Shown piece by piece: positions 54,116 to 63,869 of a DNA stretch of 64,000 bases (its first letter is position 1; each line of letters opens with the position of its first letter). Source of the DNA: Acidimicrobiaceae bacterium (lineage in GTDB: Bacteria; Actinomycetota; Acidimicrobiia; Acidimicrobiales; Poriferisodalaceae); contig PBMG01000020.1 in assembly GCA_002722565.1 (NCBI GenBank), positions 1 to 64,000 on the forward strand, read 5' to 3'. A program made the translations under genes and the position numbers. The notes under the pieces are model-generated. The model was not told the DNA's origin. It did no database searches and saw nothing but the letters and a program-made list of their open reading frames with translations.

Positions 54116-54562
54116 TTAGCCCAACAATGTGGCCGTTTGCGTCTCATCTAGAGGCTCAGTTCGATTATGAGTTCGTCCTGCGCTTCTAGCGTCTTCAAGC
54201 AACGTAACTGGCGCAATCTTTTCGCGAGTCGAATCTTCGATTTCAAAAAGTTGGAGTTCCTCGACTTCCAAGATTCGACCACTTTGTGCTCGCTGGCGGC
54301 GGACGCGGTTGCGTTTACGAGCTGGCTGAACCACTTCACCAGGGGTGACTGTCCAAAGTCGCGGTGTCCCATCTCGTTCATCGAAAACCGTCCACCCTTC
54401 AGGTGCACGAAGATTTTGGACATGATGCTGGCAAAGCGACATTGTATGGCCAGCGTCTGCGTGAAGATCAATTACCCATACCGATAAGGAAGCATTGTTG
54501 TAGGAAAGCCCGGCTACTGCCGGAGCTCCACAAGTTCCTCGGGAGCAAGATGTCACGAACAT
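54116..54562 (-). CDS. DUF3499 family protein
   Basis: 148 residues from ATG 54562. The N terminus has the zinc-finger-like CSRGTCG, then APAVAGLSYNN and LCQHHVQNLRAPEGW, the hallmarks of the actinobacterial DUF3499 family; the rest is low complexity and charged. No function is known. A longer start at 54583 (MNLTLRS) is possible. It is convergent with the previous small gene across 25 nt. Confidence 0.8.
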   Translation of the reverse strand: MFVTSCSRGTCGAPAVAGLSYNNASLSVWVIDLHADAGHTMSLCQHHVQNLRAPEGWTVFDERDGTPRLWTVTPGEVVQPARKRNRVRRQRAQSGRILEVEELQLFEIEDSTREKIAPVTLLEDARSAGRTHNRTEPLDETQTATLLG

Positions 54563-54777
54563 GGAACGTAGCGTGAGGTTCAACGCCTGTCGTGGATACT
54601 GATGAACTGAATCTTGGGACTAGATGCTCCGCCCACCATCTCGGCGAAATCTCTCACCCGGTTCCCATCTTTTCAATTCGAGAATGCTTAATGCTTCGAA
54701 GATAGCTAGGGTTCAGTGTTACCGATGTGGCAGAGTCAAACTGTCCGCTTTAAAGCAAAATATGAAAGGGGCACCCC

Positions 54778-56097
54778 GTGGTTGGTGGCGCACTGAAGTC
54801 AGCAAGCATGGATGACCTTGATCTGAGAATGTCAGAGAAGGTTCGTCCGCTGTACGAAGCTGTAAAAGTTTTCATTCGCGAGGAAGTCGATCCGATTACC
54901 GAGGAGTATCACCGCCTCGGAGAGAACCGGGCAGAAAGATGGGGTTACGGCGAAGGTCAATTAGAGCTGCTCGAAGGCGCCAAAGAAAAAGCTCGTGCCC
55001 AGGGCCTGTGGAACTTCTTTCTCCCTGATGCCGAAACTGGCGAGGGGTTAACCAACCTTGACTATGCCTATATCGCCAATGAACTCGGAAAGAATCGCTT
55101 GGCATCGGAATGTTTGAACTGTTCCGCTCCAGACACAGGCAACATGGAAGTGCTAGAGCGAACTGGCACAGCCGAACAAAAGGCGCAGTGGCTTGAGCCA
55201 TTGCTAAACGGACAAATTCGATCCGCCTACTGCATGACCGAACCCCGAGTTATGAGTTCAGACGCGAAACAGATCGAAACTGAGGCAGTACTCGACGGTG
55301 ATGAGTGGGTAATCAACGGAGAAAAATTTTATATATCAGGTGCGGGTGACCCTCGTTGCAAGGTAATGATCACGATGGTTCGCACCAACCCAGACGCTGA
55401 TACTTATAAGCAACAGTCTCAGATTCTCGTTCCTCTTGACACTAAAGGCGTCAACATTATCGGTCCCATGCACGTATTTGGTAACGACGATGCACCACAC
55501 GGCCACATGCATCTCAAACTTGAGGATGTGCGGGTCCCTCGAGAAAACGTCTTGCTGGGAGAAGGTCGAGGCTTCGAGATCAGTCAACTTCGTCTCGGTC
55601 CAGGACGCATCCATCACTGCATGCGTTCGATTGGTTCCGCAGAAAAAGCAATCGAGATGATGGTTGATCGAGGCGTAACTCGTGAAGCTTTCGGCAAAAA
55701 ACTTGTCAACCTCGGCAAGAACATGGAAGTCATTTCTCGTGCACGCATTGAAGTAGAGGCCATGCGCTTGATGGTCTTACGCGCAGCCCAAGCAATGGAC
55801 AAGCTCGGCAACGCCGAAGCTCGCGTATGGGTGAGCGCCGTCAAGGCAATGGTTCCTGAAAAGTGCTGCGACATCATTAACGAGGCAATCCAAATGCACG
55901 GTGCCGCTGGTGTTTCCCAGTGGTTCCCACTCACTGAGATGTGGCACAGCCAACGAACCCTTCGACTCGCAGACGGGCCAGACGAAGTTCATCACAATGT
56001 TGTTGCCCGAGCGGAAGTTCGAAATCGAGAAGCTGAACGTTCCTCAGGCGAAGCCACCTCATATACGTTGGGTGGACCAACCTTTACAGGGGCGTAA
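54778..56097 (+). CDS. Acyl-CoA dehydrogenase (ACAD10/11-like branch)
   Basis: 439 residues of the ACAD family, with AYCMTEPRVMSSDAKQIET in the FAD region and the C-terminal RLADGPDEVHHNVVA segment that marks the ACAD10/11-like branch. These enzymes act on 4-hydroxy or long/branched acyl-CoAs. GTG 54778 has AAAGGGG about 8 nt upstream; an in-frame ATG 54808 is the alternative. The 194 bases upstream of the gene hold no ORF and probably its promoter. It ends in a strong shared terminator. Confidence 0.9.
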   Translation: MVGGALKSASMDDLDLRMSEKVRPLYEAVKVFIREEVDPITEEYHRLGENRAERWGYGEGQLELLEGAKEKARAQGLWNFFLPDAETGEGLTNLDYAYIANELGKNRLASECLNCSAPDTGNMEVLERTGTAEQKAQWLEPLLNGQIRSAYCMTEPRVMSSDAKQIETEAVLDGDEWVINGEKFYISGAGDPRCKVMITMVRTNPDADTYKQQSQILVPLDTKGVNIIGPMHVFGNDDAPHGHMHLKLEDVRVPRENVLLGEGRGFEISQLRLGPGRIHHCMRSIGSAEKAIEMMVDRGVTREAFGKKLVNLGKNMEVISRARIEVEAMRLMVLRAAQAMDKLGNAEARVWVSAVKAMVPEKCCDIINEAIQMHGAAGVSQWFPLTEMWHSQRTLRLADGPDEVHHNVVARAEVRNREAERSSGEATSYTLGGPTFTGA

Positions 56098-56111
56098 AAC
56101 AATAACAATTG

Positions 56112-56155
56112 AATTTAAAGGGCCTCCTTTATGGAGGCTCTTTAAATTTTTGTTA
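56112..56155 (+). terminator. Bidirectional intrinsic terminator
   Basis: AATTTAAAGGGCCTCC (56112-56127) pairs with 56133-56148 in a 16-bp stem with one G-U and a 5-nt loop, followed by TTTTTGTT on the plus strand. The AAATTTAAA side gives a T-run on the minus strand too, and the stem contains the 3' end of the minus-strand ligase gene. It can stop both convergent transcripts. Confidence 0.8.
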
Positions 56156-57719
56156 AGGCCCACTCCCTAAGTTCTACTTTCCTTATCTTCCCTGAAGGAG
56201 TTACAGGCATCTCATCTATGAAGATGACGTGCTTTGGTATTTTGAAACTGGCGATTTTCCCACGGCACCGCTCAATTAAATCCTCAGCTGTTACATCGTT
56301 AGATCTAACCACGAACGCCACAGGTACCTCTACTAGTCGTTTATCTGGGTACCCAACAACGGCTATTTCCTGGACTCCATCTACCTCAAGGAGATACCCC
56401 TCAACTTCAGCAGGTGAAACATTTTCTCCACCCACTTTCAACATGTCTTTGTGGCGTCCGACAAACACAACATGGCCGTCCGGTCGCAACAACGCAACAT
56501 CGCCCGTATCAAGCCAACCGTCGTCATCCAATACTTCAGCAGTCGCTTCGGGTTTATCCCAATAGCCACTGGTCACGGTATAGCCCCTTACATGCAGCGC
56601 TCCTGTCTGGTTGGCCGTTAATACCTGTCCAGTGTCAAGGTCACGTATTTCGAATTCGATGCCATACATGGGATAGCCGGAAGCTTCAGTTCGTTGTTCT
56701 AAAGAGTCGGTGATATGACTAGAAGCGATAAAAGCCCAAGATTCGCTCATTCCGAAGCCACTCGTCGTCGGGCAGAAGACATCTTGGGCTTGGCGAGCTA
56801 TCGGGATCGTGGATTCCATTCCAGCCGGCAACGTTCCCACACGTAGCGAAGAGACATCTCGTTCATTTTGTTGTTGGGAGCGAATGAGGTCAGCCCAATG
56901 ACTATCAAATCCATGGAGAACGGTCCCACCTTCAACTTCTACTGCTTCTAGGACCTCATCAGCTTCAAAAACGTCAAACAAGACCTGACTACCACCTGTT
57001 AAACCCGCCATCATTGCAACTTCGCTGAAGCCATAGGCATGAAATAGCGGCAAATAACTCATGTGAACATCGTTGCGGTTGTGTCCAAGCAACATGGCTC
57101 TTTCATAGGTATTGCGGACAGGTTTGTGGCAGTGGACTACACCTTTAGGGTGTCCTGTGGTGCCGGACGTATAGGCAAGCATCATTCGATCTTCCACATT
57201 TACTTTCGAAGACCGTGCTTCTAATTCATCGTCGCTGACCGTTGCACCTTGCTCAAGCATGGCGCTCCAATTGATACTGTCCGGTATTTGTTCTCCAAGC
57301 ATGACGATGGTTTGGAGGTATCCGCCCTCGGTCAACTGTCCACCAGCTTCGATAAGCATTTCGCCGTAGTTGATTGGACCGGATTGATCGAGCGCGATGA
57401 GAAACTTGCTCTGAGATTGCACGACGGTATATGCGACGTCATCGGTTCGGTATCGCGTGTTTAACGGGACAATGCATCCTCCGACTTGAGGAACCGCATA
57501 CATGAGATGCAACCATTCGGGCCGATTAGTCATCCAAACCGCAACATGGTCACCATGCCCAACTCCGAGAGCTATCAGACCTTTTGCTACCTCTTTGACG
57601 TTGGCTGCGAACTCTCCATGAGTCCAACGTTGGTCCTTAAAAACCAGCGCAAGATCGTCTTTCCACAAACGCGCAGCTCGTTCCGGGACCTCTCCCATCA
57701 ATAACCAATCATCACTCAT
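56142..57719 (-). CDS. Acyl-CoA synthetase (AMP-forming)
   Basis: 525 residues of the ANL superfamily: YTSGTTGHPKGVVH (phosphate loop), GWLDTGDVALLRPDGHVVFVGRHKDMLKVGGENVSPAEVE, and TPSGKIRKVEL with the catalytic Lys in the C-terminal domain. It loads a carboxylic acid onto CoA via the adenylate. ATG 57719 is preferred to the TTG at 57728. With the following F420 enzyme and SDR it may belong to a fatty-acid or cyclic-acid pathway, but the substrate is not known. Confidence 0.9.
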   Translation of the reverse strand: MSDDWLLMGEVPERAARLWKDDLALVFKDQRWTHGEFAANVKEVAKGLIALGVGHGDHVAVWMTNRPEWLHLMYAVPQVGGCIVPLNTRYRTDDVAYTVVQSQSKFLIALDQSGPINYGEMLIEAGGQLTEGGYLQTIVMLGEQIPDSINWSAMLEQGATVSDDELEARSSKVNVEDRMMLAYTSGTTGHPKGVVHCHKPVRNTYERAMLLGHNRNDVHMSYLPLFHAYGFSEVAMMAGLTGGSQVLFDVFEADEVLEAVEVEGGTVLHGFDSHWADLIRSQQQNERDVSSLRVGTLPAGMESTIPIARQAQDVFCPTTSGFGMSESWAFIASSHITDSLEQRTEASGYPMYGIEFEIRDLDTGQVLTANQTGALHVRGYTVTSGYWDKPEATAEVLDDDGWLDTGDVALLRPDGHVVFVGRHKDMLKVGGENVSPAEVEGYLLEVDGVQEIAVVGYPDKRLVEVPVAFVVRSNDVTAEDLIERCRGKIASFKIPKHVIFIDEMPVTPSGKIRKVELREWALTKI

Positions 57720-57804
57720 AACCTGCAACCTTAGAGGCGATCCAGTTGCATTGGCCGAGCGACGAGATTTCGGCTCAAATAGGGGTCAGGAAAGAGGTAA
57801 TGAC

Positions 57805-58833
57805 GTGGAATTCGATTTGATGACAGGTTCATCGACTTGGGCAAGCGCGGGAGATCTAGCTCGCCGTGTCGAAGATCAGGGATTTTCAGGAATGTTGTAC
57901 ACCGAGACCGGGCAAGTGCCCTGGATGCAAATTGCTGCGGCGGCGATGGCTGCACCATCGTTGACGTTTACAACTGGGATTGCAGTTGCTTTCCCAAGAA
58001 GCCCCATGGTTTCAGCACAAGTTGCATGGGAATTAGCTGGCGAAACCAACGGCAAGTTTCGTTTAGGTTTGGGTAGCCAAGTTAAGGGACACGTTGTTCG
58101 TCGCTATTCGTCGGATTTTGACCGCCCGGCCCGCCGCTTGCTGGACTACGTCATGGCCGTTAAGGCTTGTTTGCGAGCCTTTCGCGGCGAAGAACGGCTA
58201 AGCCACGAGGGTGAATTTTATAATCTCTCGCTTTTGCCAGATAGCTGGAAACCTCGAAGTCACGACTTCGGCGACATCAAAGTCGATATTTCCTCAGTCG
58301 GTCCCCTAATGAATAACGTTGCAGGACAAATTGCTGATGGAGTTCACGTGCATCCAATGCATTCCATGCATTACATCGAAAATCGCTTGCTCCCCGAGGT
58401 CGCACAAGGCGCCGAAACTGCTCAGCGTAAAGCTTCTGATATTGATTTGATTGTTCCAGTATTTGCAGTCGCCGGTGACACTGCCGAAGAGCGGGCGCCT
58501 TGGGTACATCGAGCAAAAACCCAAATCGCTTTTTATGGCACCACACCCAACTACGCATTTCAGTTTGAGGACTTAGGGTTTGAAGGAGTCACAAAAGCTT
58601 TAGGCGACAAGATGAAAGCCGGTGATATGCAGGGCATGGCGGACACCATCTCTGACGAAATGCTCGATCACTTTGCCTTGGTGTCAACGTGGGACGAAAT
58701 GGCTGATCGTTTAAAGGATCGCTACGAGGGAACCGCCGCTCGGGTTGTCATGTATCTGACAGAGGAGCACATGCGCAAAGACCCTGATTCGATAGATAAA
58801 TGGGGCGAAGTGGCCCGAGCAACGAGGAGCTGA
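57805..58833 (+). CDS. LLM-class F420-dependent oxidoreductase (TIGR03617-like)
   Basis: 342 residues with the TIM-barrel family pattern: SAGDLARRVEDQGFSGMLYTETGQVPWMQIA, FTTGIAVAFPRSPMVSAQVAWELAGETNGKFRLGLGSQVKGHVV. GTG 57805 has AAAGAGG about 7 nt upstream. The TIGR03617 group is common in actinobacteria, often next to acyl-CoA genes. It shares a 2-nt gap with the SDR gene, so the two are probably co-transcribed. Confidence 0.87.
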   Translation: MEFDLMTGSSTWASAGDLARRVEDQGFSGMLYTETGQVPWMQIAAAAMAAPSLTFTTGIAVAFPRSPMVSAQVAWELAGETNGKFRLGLGSQVKGHVVRRYSSDFDRPARRLLDYVMAVKACLRAFRGEERLSHEGEFYNLSLLPDSWKPRSHDFGDIKVDISSVGPLMNNVAGQIADGVHVHPMHSMHYIENRLLPEVAQGAETAQRKASDIDLIVPVFAVAGDTAEERAPWVHRAKTQIAFYGTTPNYAFQFEDLGFEGVTKALGDKMKAGDMQGMADTISDEMLDHFALVSTWDEMADRLKDRYEGTAARVVMYLTEEHMRKDPDSIDKWGEVARATRS

Positions 58834-58835
58834 AA

Positions 58836-59591
58836 ATGAGCGGACGTGTGGCACTTGTGACAGGAGGCGGCAGCGGGATTGGGAGAGAAATCTGCGTCGG
58901 TTTGGCGGCCGCAGGGCGCCGAGTAGCAGTTGCGGATCTCAACTTGGAGGGCGCTCAGGACACCACTTCAATGATTTCTGAGTCCGGCGGTCACGCAGTG
59001 GCTGTAGGCATGGACGTCGCAGACACTGATGCGGTTCAAGCTGGCATTTTCGAGGCAGTCGACGAACTCGGTCCAGTCGAAATTTTAGTTAATTGTGCGG
59101 GTTGGGATGAATTGATGCCATTTCTTTCAACTGACGAAAACTTTTGGGATCGTGTGATCGAAATCAATTACAAGGGAGTTCTGCGAACTGTTCACGCGTG
59201 TCTCCCATCCATGCTTGAGGCTGGGTGGGGTCGAATAATCAACATCGCTTCTGACGCGGGACGAGTTGGTTCGTCCTTCGAAGCGGTCTATTCGGGCGCT
59301 AAGGGCGGAATTATCGCGTTTACGAAGACAATTGCTAGAGAAGCAGCTAGGAGAGGCGTAACCGCAAATGTTGTGTGCCCCGGCCCTACTGACACCCCAT
59401 TACTTGATGGGATTGTGGCTGCTAGTGACGATGGCGACAAAATTATCGGGGCTATGGCTAGAGCTGTCCCGATGAAGCGGGTGGGAACCCCAACTGAGGT
59501 GGCGTCCGCAGTGGTGTATTTCAATTCTGACGAGGCTGCTTTTGTAACCGGTCAAACCTTGTCGGTATCTGGTGGTTTAACCATGAGCTGA
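58836..59591 (+). CDS. SDR family oxidoreductase (FabG/3-hydroxyacyl-CoA dehydrogenase type)
   Basis: 251 residues, classical SDR: TGGGSGIG for NAD(P) at about 10-18, NCAG, the catalytic Ser then YSGAKGG (Tyr and Lys), and CPGPTDTPLLDG. The substrate may be a 3-hydroxyacyl-CoA or an alcohol. GAGGAG at 58824-58829 is a good ribosome binding site for ATG 58836. It follows the LLM enzyme by 2 nt. Confidence 0.9.
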   Translation: MSGRVALVTGGGSGIGREICVGLAAAGRRVAVADLNLEGAQDTTSMISESGGHAVAVGMDVADTDAVQAGIFEAVDELGPVEILVNCAGWDELMPFLSTDENFWDRVIEINYKGVLRTVHACLPSMLEAGWGRIINIASDAGRVGSSFEAVYSGAKGGIIAFTKTIAREAARRGVTANVVCPGPTDTPLLDGIVAASDDGDKIIGAMARAVPMKRVGTPTEVASAVVYFNSDEAAFVTGQTLSVSGGLTMS

Positions 59592-59656
59592 GTTGGTTGC
59601 TTTCGCTGAGGCAGCTCAGAACTGTGATCTACGCCACGCATACACGATAGAAATAG

Positions 59657-60844
59657 GTGATCGAAACGAATTCAAACTACGACCGTCGGAGTAGTCGCAT
59701 AGTCACGTCGGCGGCTTTCGTGGCTAACTTCGTCAACTTCGGGGTTCTTTTTTCGTTCGGTATTTTCTTAACACCTATAGCGGAAACTTTTGATACATCA
59801 ACGGGCCCAGTCGCGCCGATTTTCTCGACAGCAGTCTGCTTTTATTATTTGGCAGGCGCTATTGGCGGAAAAATTGGGGACACCCTCGGTGTGCGGCCCG
59901 TTATAGCTGTCGGATCTATCTTTATGACCGTCGGCCTGATTATCAGCAGCCAAGCATCAGAACTATGGCATCTATATTTCTTTTATGCGCCGCTTGTGGG
60001 CAGCGCCGTTGGGTGCTGTTACCCGTCAATGATCGGCACTGTCGGTCGCTGGTTTAAACATCGCCAGGCTTCAGCTATAAGTCTCGTCTTAGCAGGCGTC
60101 GGCATGGGCACCTTTATCGGCCCAATTGTTTCCCGGGTCTTGATAGACGCGCTCGGGTGGCGTTCGACTTTGGGTGTTTACGCCATTGTTAGTGGGGTTC
60201 TACTAACTAGTTGCACCTTCGCCGCTGTTGATTCGCCTGAGACTCAGCGCACACGCAGTCTCGGTTTGCGAACAATTCTCAGGTCAAAAAAATTCGTAGT
60301 CCTATATGGGGCGCTCACGGTAGGGGGGCCCGGGTTCTACGCACCCTTAGCCTTCTACAACGACCATGCGATATCTGAAGGGATTCGCGGAACAGCTGCG
60401 GCCAGCCTTGTGGGAGTAATCGGAGCGTCTTCAGTTATCGCTCGACTAGTGATCAGCGCCTTGAACGACCGTTTCGTTCCCATACACCAATATCGATTTG
60501 GTCAGGTTCTCCTTATCTGCTGTCTGATGGTGTGGTTCCTGTCGGGCGACTCGTACGTCCTGTTTCTATTTAGTGCAATACTGCACGGCGTGAGTTGGGC
60601 AGTGTGGTTCACGGCCGCTCCAAACGTTCTCGCAACATGGTTCGGAGTCGCTGATCTCGGAGGGACAATCGGGATTTTGTACACGGCCCTAGGATTCGGC
60701 GCGCTAGCCGGGCCAGCCGTTCTCGGCTTCGTCATAGACAGCTTTGGTTACGAACTCGCTATAGGGATGGTTATCTTCACTTCAGTACTTGCGTGGCTAC
60801 TCTGCTTTATCCCCGATCGACTCGAGGAACCACAAACGAGCTAA
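59657..60844 (+). CDS. MFS transporter (monocarboxylate/oxalate-like)
   Basis: 395 residues with twelve helices. The first helix pair (FVNFGVLFSFGIFLTPIAETFDTSTGPVAPIFS) and LVLAGVGMGTFIGP resemble the monocarboxylate porter/OxlT branch. GTG 59657 is the start. It lies at the end of the acyl-CoA gene run and could import its acid substrate (inference). Confidence 0.87.
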   Translation: MIETNSNYDRRSSRIVTSAAFVANFVNFGVLFSFGIFLTPIAETFDTSTGPVAPIFSTAVCFYYLAGAIGGKIGDTLGVRPVIAVGSIFMTVGLIISSQASELWHLYFFYAPLVGSAVGCCYPSMIGTVGRWFKHRQASAISLVLAGVGMGTFIGPIVSRVLIDALGWRSTLGVYAIVSGVLLTSCTFAAVDSPETQRTRSLGLRTILRSKKFVVLYGALTVGGPGFYAPLAFYNDHAISEGIRGTAAASLVGVIGASSVIARLVISALNDRFVPIHQYRFGQVLLICCLMVWFLSGDSYVLFLFSAILHGVSWAVWFTAAPNVLATWFGVADLGGTIGILYTALGFGALAGPAVLGFVIDSFGYELAIGMVIFTSVLAWLLCFIPDRLEEPQTS

Positions 60845-60885
60845 TTGAAGAAACTCATCGGTTTTCTTTCGCAAGTAAATCCTTA

Positions 60886-61131
60886 TTAGCCACCTTGAAA
60901 AATATCTAGGAAGTGAACTTCTGAATCACTATCTACGGGTTCATATTCAGCATCAGTAAAAATCTCACCGTTAATCGCCACTGAGGATGCGTCTGATAGG
61001 CGTTCTCCTATCCCGGGGAACTTCTCCTCAAGCGCGGCCACCAAGCGTCGAACAGTCGTAGCTTCGATCTCGACTTGAGCTAACCCTCCGGTTAGATCAC
61101 GAAGACCCGCCGAAAAATGAACTTGCGCCAT
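60886..61131 (-). CDS. MoaD/ThiS-family ubiquitin-like protein
   Basis: 81 residues of beta-grasp fold ending in a C-terminal Gly-Gly (FLDIFQGG), the mark of sulfur carriers such as MoaD and ThiS. It lies 9 nt after the molybdopterin subunit gene on the same strand, so it may supply sulfur for molybdopterin or for the sulfido ligand of the hydroxylase. It could also be an archaeal-type ubiquitin-like modifier. The function is inferred from position and the GG tail. Confidence 0.8.
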   Translation of the reverse strand: MAQVHFSAGLRDLTGGLAQVEIEATTVRRLVAALEEKFPGIGERLSDASSVAINGEIFTDAEYEPVDSDSEVHFLDIFQGG

Positions 61132-61140
61132 TCGATTTAT

Positions 61141-63393
61141 TTAGTCGCTCTGCTCGGTGAGCGCTTCAAGAATTCTGACCGGTGACATTGGCAGATCTGT
61201 CATCCGCACATCAATAGCGTCATTTATCGCATTGCCTACTGCCGCCATAGGTGGGACGATACCCACCTCTCCGACACCCCTCACTCCGTATGGATGCGCG
61301 GGGTTTGGAACTTCGACAATGGCGCAATCAATCATTGGAAGATCGGAAGCTACAGGTATCCGATAATCAAGGAAGCTCGGGTTTTCCATCACACCGTCTT
61401 GGTCATGAATGTATTCCTCGTTCAAAGCCCAGCCGATTCCTTGAACAACTCCACCTTGCATTTGCCCTTCCACGTAGTCAGGGCTAATCGCTCGACCAGC
61501 GTCTTGTGCTGTTAAGTAACGAACAACTCTCGTCACCCCAGTTTCCGGATCAACCTCTACATCGCAGAGTTGAGTAGAGAAACCGGCTCCAACTCCACGT
61601 GAGTTAAGCGATGCGTTAGCTGATATCGGACCTCCTGTGCGACCAGACTTCGCTGCCAGATCACTAAGAGATAGTGGGGGTTGGCTGCCGTCAACATGTT
61701 GAGCTTGGCCATCGACCCACTCAACTTGATCAACTTCTACATCCCATGTTTTTGCTGCTCGGGCTCGAAGATCTTCCACGATCAGCCGACAGGCATCTAC
61801 CACCGCTGCACCAGTAGCCAAGGTAACCCGGCTACCGCCAGTTACGTCGTTGAAACCGACTGTTTCAGTGTCAGCAACTACGGCCTTGATTGATTCATAC
61901 GGAATACCCAGCTCTTCGGCAGCCATGAGTGCCATTGATTGACGACTTCCGCCGATGTCAGGCGAACCTGTTACTACAGTCGCTGTTCCATTTTCATTGA
62001 TGTGGACAGTCGCACTCGACATCATGCCTGCGTTAAACCAGAAACCAGCAGCAACACCTCGGCCTTGGTTAGGTCCGAGGTCTGCTGTGTAATTCGGGTG
62101 ATCTTTGATTGCTTCCAAGGTTTCAACAAAGCCGATCCGAGGAAACTTCGGCCCATAAGAAGCCTGGGTTCCTTCAACGGCAGCGTTAGCTAGCCGAATA
62201 TCAATCGGGTCCATCCCTATGTCTCTCGCTAGGTCATCAAGAACTGATTCCACGGCAAACGCTGCCATGGGTGCGCCGGGAGCTCTATATGCAGCAACTC
62301 TTGGTTTGTTGCAAACAACGTCATAACCCTCGACAACGAAGTTTGGAATGTCGTAGCAGGCGATAGCCGTCATACCTGCGGCACCCACTGGCGACCCTGA
62401 ATAGGCACCGGCTTCGTATGCCATCCATACTTCGGCAGCGGTTATCTTCCCATCCTGGGACACTCCCATTTTCACTCGTATGCGAGTACCAGATGTTGGT
62501 CCAGTCGCGCGAAAAACTTCGTCACGGTCCATTACTAACTTGACCGGCCGACCAGCTCGTTGAGAGAGCCTGACTGCAAGTGGCTCGAGGTAGATCACTG
62601 TCTTACCCCCGAAGCCACCGCCGATTTCGGCGGCCGTTACTTTCAAAGTTCCAGGGGATACGCCAAGCACAGTGGCCGAATACGCCCTCATTTGGAAGTG
62701 ACCTTGGGATGAGCACCATATATGGGCTCTTCCGTCACTATTGGCATCAGCCACAGCAGCGTGGGGCTCTATATAACCTTGGTGAACTGGTTTGGTCGTG
62801 AACTCCCGTTCGACAACAACATCTGCCTCACCGAAACCTTGGTCAAGATCACCGCGTTCGTGGAGAATCTTGCTAGCAACATTCGATGGTTCTTCCGGCG
62901 CGGGATCAACCCCTTTGGTAATCATCCCTTCATGCAGCAGCGGAGCGCCCTCTGCCATCGCTTCATCCACCGTCAGTACGTGGGGCAAGATTTCGTAGGT
63001 CACTTCGACTGCTTTGGCGGCAGCTTCGGCTTGGTCTCGAGTGGTAGCTGCTACGGCTGCAACTACATGTCCTTCGTATAGGACTTTCTCTCGAGCGATC
63101 GCATTATTGGCTACATCAATGTCACTGGCGTGAGCTCCGTTAGCCGCTAGATCAGGAAAATCGCTACCTGTGATCACTGCCTTTACCCCAACCATTGCTT
63201 CCGCAGCGGTGGTATCGATCGACACTATTCGAGCATGAGCGTGGGGTGAGCGAACCACCTTGCCGAACAACATGCCCGGCAACATTAAATCGGCACCAAA
63301 TTGTGCTTTCCCTGTGACTTTTTCCAGTCCATCAGGCCGGATGGGTCGGGTGCCAACCCACTTGTATCCAGGGTTCTCTTCGGTTATCGCCAT
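61141..63393 (-). CDS. Xanthine dehydrogenase-family molybdopterin-binding subunit (CoxL-like)
   Basis: 750 residues. Molybdopterin subunit of a molybdenum hydroxylase: TGKAQFGADLMLPGMLFGKVVRSPHAHA, ETTKP-like EFTTKPVHQGYIEPHAAVA, GGGFGGKT, AAYRAPGAPM and RGVGEVGIVPPMAAVGNAINDAI with the active-site Glu in VGEVG. The AYRAPG loop, not AYRCSFR, marks it as a hydroxylase of form II/xanthine type rather than true CO dehydrogenase. Substrate unknown. Its first base is also the last base of the 2Fe-2S gene's stop. Confidence 0.9.
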   Translation of the reverse strand: MAITEENPGYKWVGTRPIRPDGLEKVTGKAQFGADLMLPGMLFGKVVRSPHAHARIVSIDTTAAEAMVGVKAVITGSDFPDLAANGAHASDIDVANNAIAREKVLYEGHVVAAVAATTRDQAEAAAKAVEVTYEILPHVLTVDEAMAEGAPLLHEGMITKGVDPAPEEPSNVASKILHERGDLDQGFGEADVVVEREFTTKPVHQGYIEPHAAVADANSDGRAHIWCSSQGHFQMRAYSATVLGVSPGTLKVTAAEIGGGFGGKTVIYLEPLAVRLSQRAGRPVKLVMDRDEVFRATGPTSGTRIRVKMGVSQDGKITAAEVWMAYEAGAYSGSPVGAAGMTAIACYDIPNFVVEGYDVVCNKPRVAAYRAPGAPMAAFAVESVLDDLARDIGMDPIDIRLANAAVEGTQASYGPKFPRIGFVETLEAIKDHPNYTADLGPNQGRGVAAGFWFNAGMMSSATVHINENGTATVVTGSPDIGGSRQSMALMAAEELGIPYESIKAVVADTETVGFNDVTGGSRVTLATGAAVVDACRLIVEDLRARAAKTWDVEVDQVEWVDGQAQHVDGSQPPLSLSDLAAKSGRTGGPISANASLNSRGVGAGFSTQLCDVEVDPETGVTRVVRYLTAQDAGRAISPDYVEGQMQGGVVQGIGWALNEEYIHDQDGVMENPSFLDYRIPVASDLPMIDCAIVEVPNPAHPYGVRGVGEVGIVPPMAAVGNAINDAIDVRMTDLPMSPVRILEALTEQSD

Positions 63394-63869
63394 TACTGAC
63401 CCCTCATCTCTCGAGCTGCTTCTTGCACAGCACGAACAATTTTGTCATACCCAGTACACCGACAAAGGTTGCCGGCTAATGCATATCGGATTTCTGTTTC
63501 TGTCGGATCCGGATTTTTATCTAATAAAGCTTTGGCGGCTATCAGGAAACCTGGTGTGCAAATTCCACACTGCAAGGCCGCTCCTTCTAAGAAGCACTGT
63601 TGTAAAGGATGTAACTCTCCCGAATCAGCGAGTCCTTCCACAGTTAGGATTGTTGCCCCCTGAACCTCGGGAGCAAACACAAGACAAGAAGTAGTGACTT
63701 TTTCATCGATCATGACTGAACAGGCGCCGCAGTCTCCCGTACCGCAACCTTCTTTCGCTCCAGTCAAACCAACTTCATCTCTAAGGGCATTTAGTAGAGA
63801 CGTCCCATCTTCTGCCAAGAATTCGGTTTCGTCTCCGTTGACAACCGCTGTGATATGAGTTCGTGCCAT
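63393..63869 (-). CDS. 2Fe-2S subunit of molybdenum hydroxylase (CoxS-like)
   Basis: 158 residues with two [2Fe-2S] clusters: the plant-type site CGTGDCGACSVMI and the helical site CGICTPG with CRCTGYD. It transfers electrons from the molybdenum site to FAD. The stop overlaps the start of the molybdopterin subunit gene by one base, and its start shares the TAATG junction with the FAD subunit gene. This is the usual FAD-FeS-Mo gene order. Confidence 0.92.
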   Translation of the reverse strand: MARTHITAVVNGDETEFLAEDGTSLLNALRDEVGLTGAKEGCGTGDCGACSVMIDEKVTTSCLVFAPEVQGATILTVEGLADSGELHPLQQCFLEGAALQCGICTPGFLIAAKALLDKNPDPTETEIRYALAGNLCRCTGYDKIVRAVQEAAREMRGQ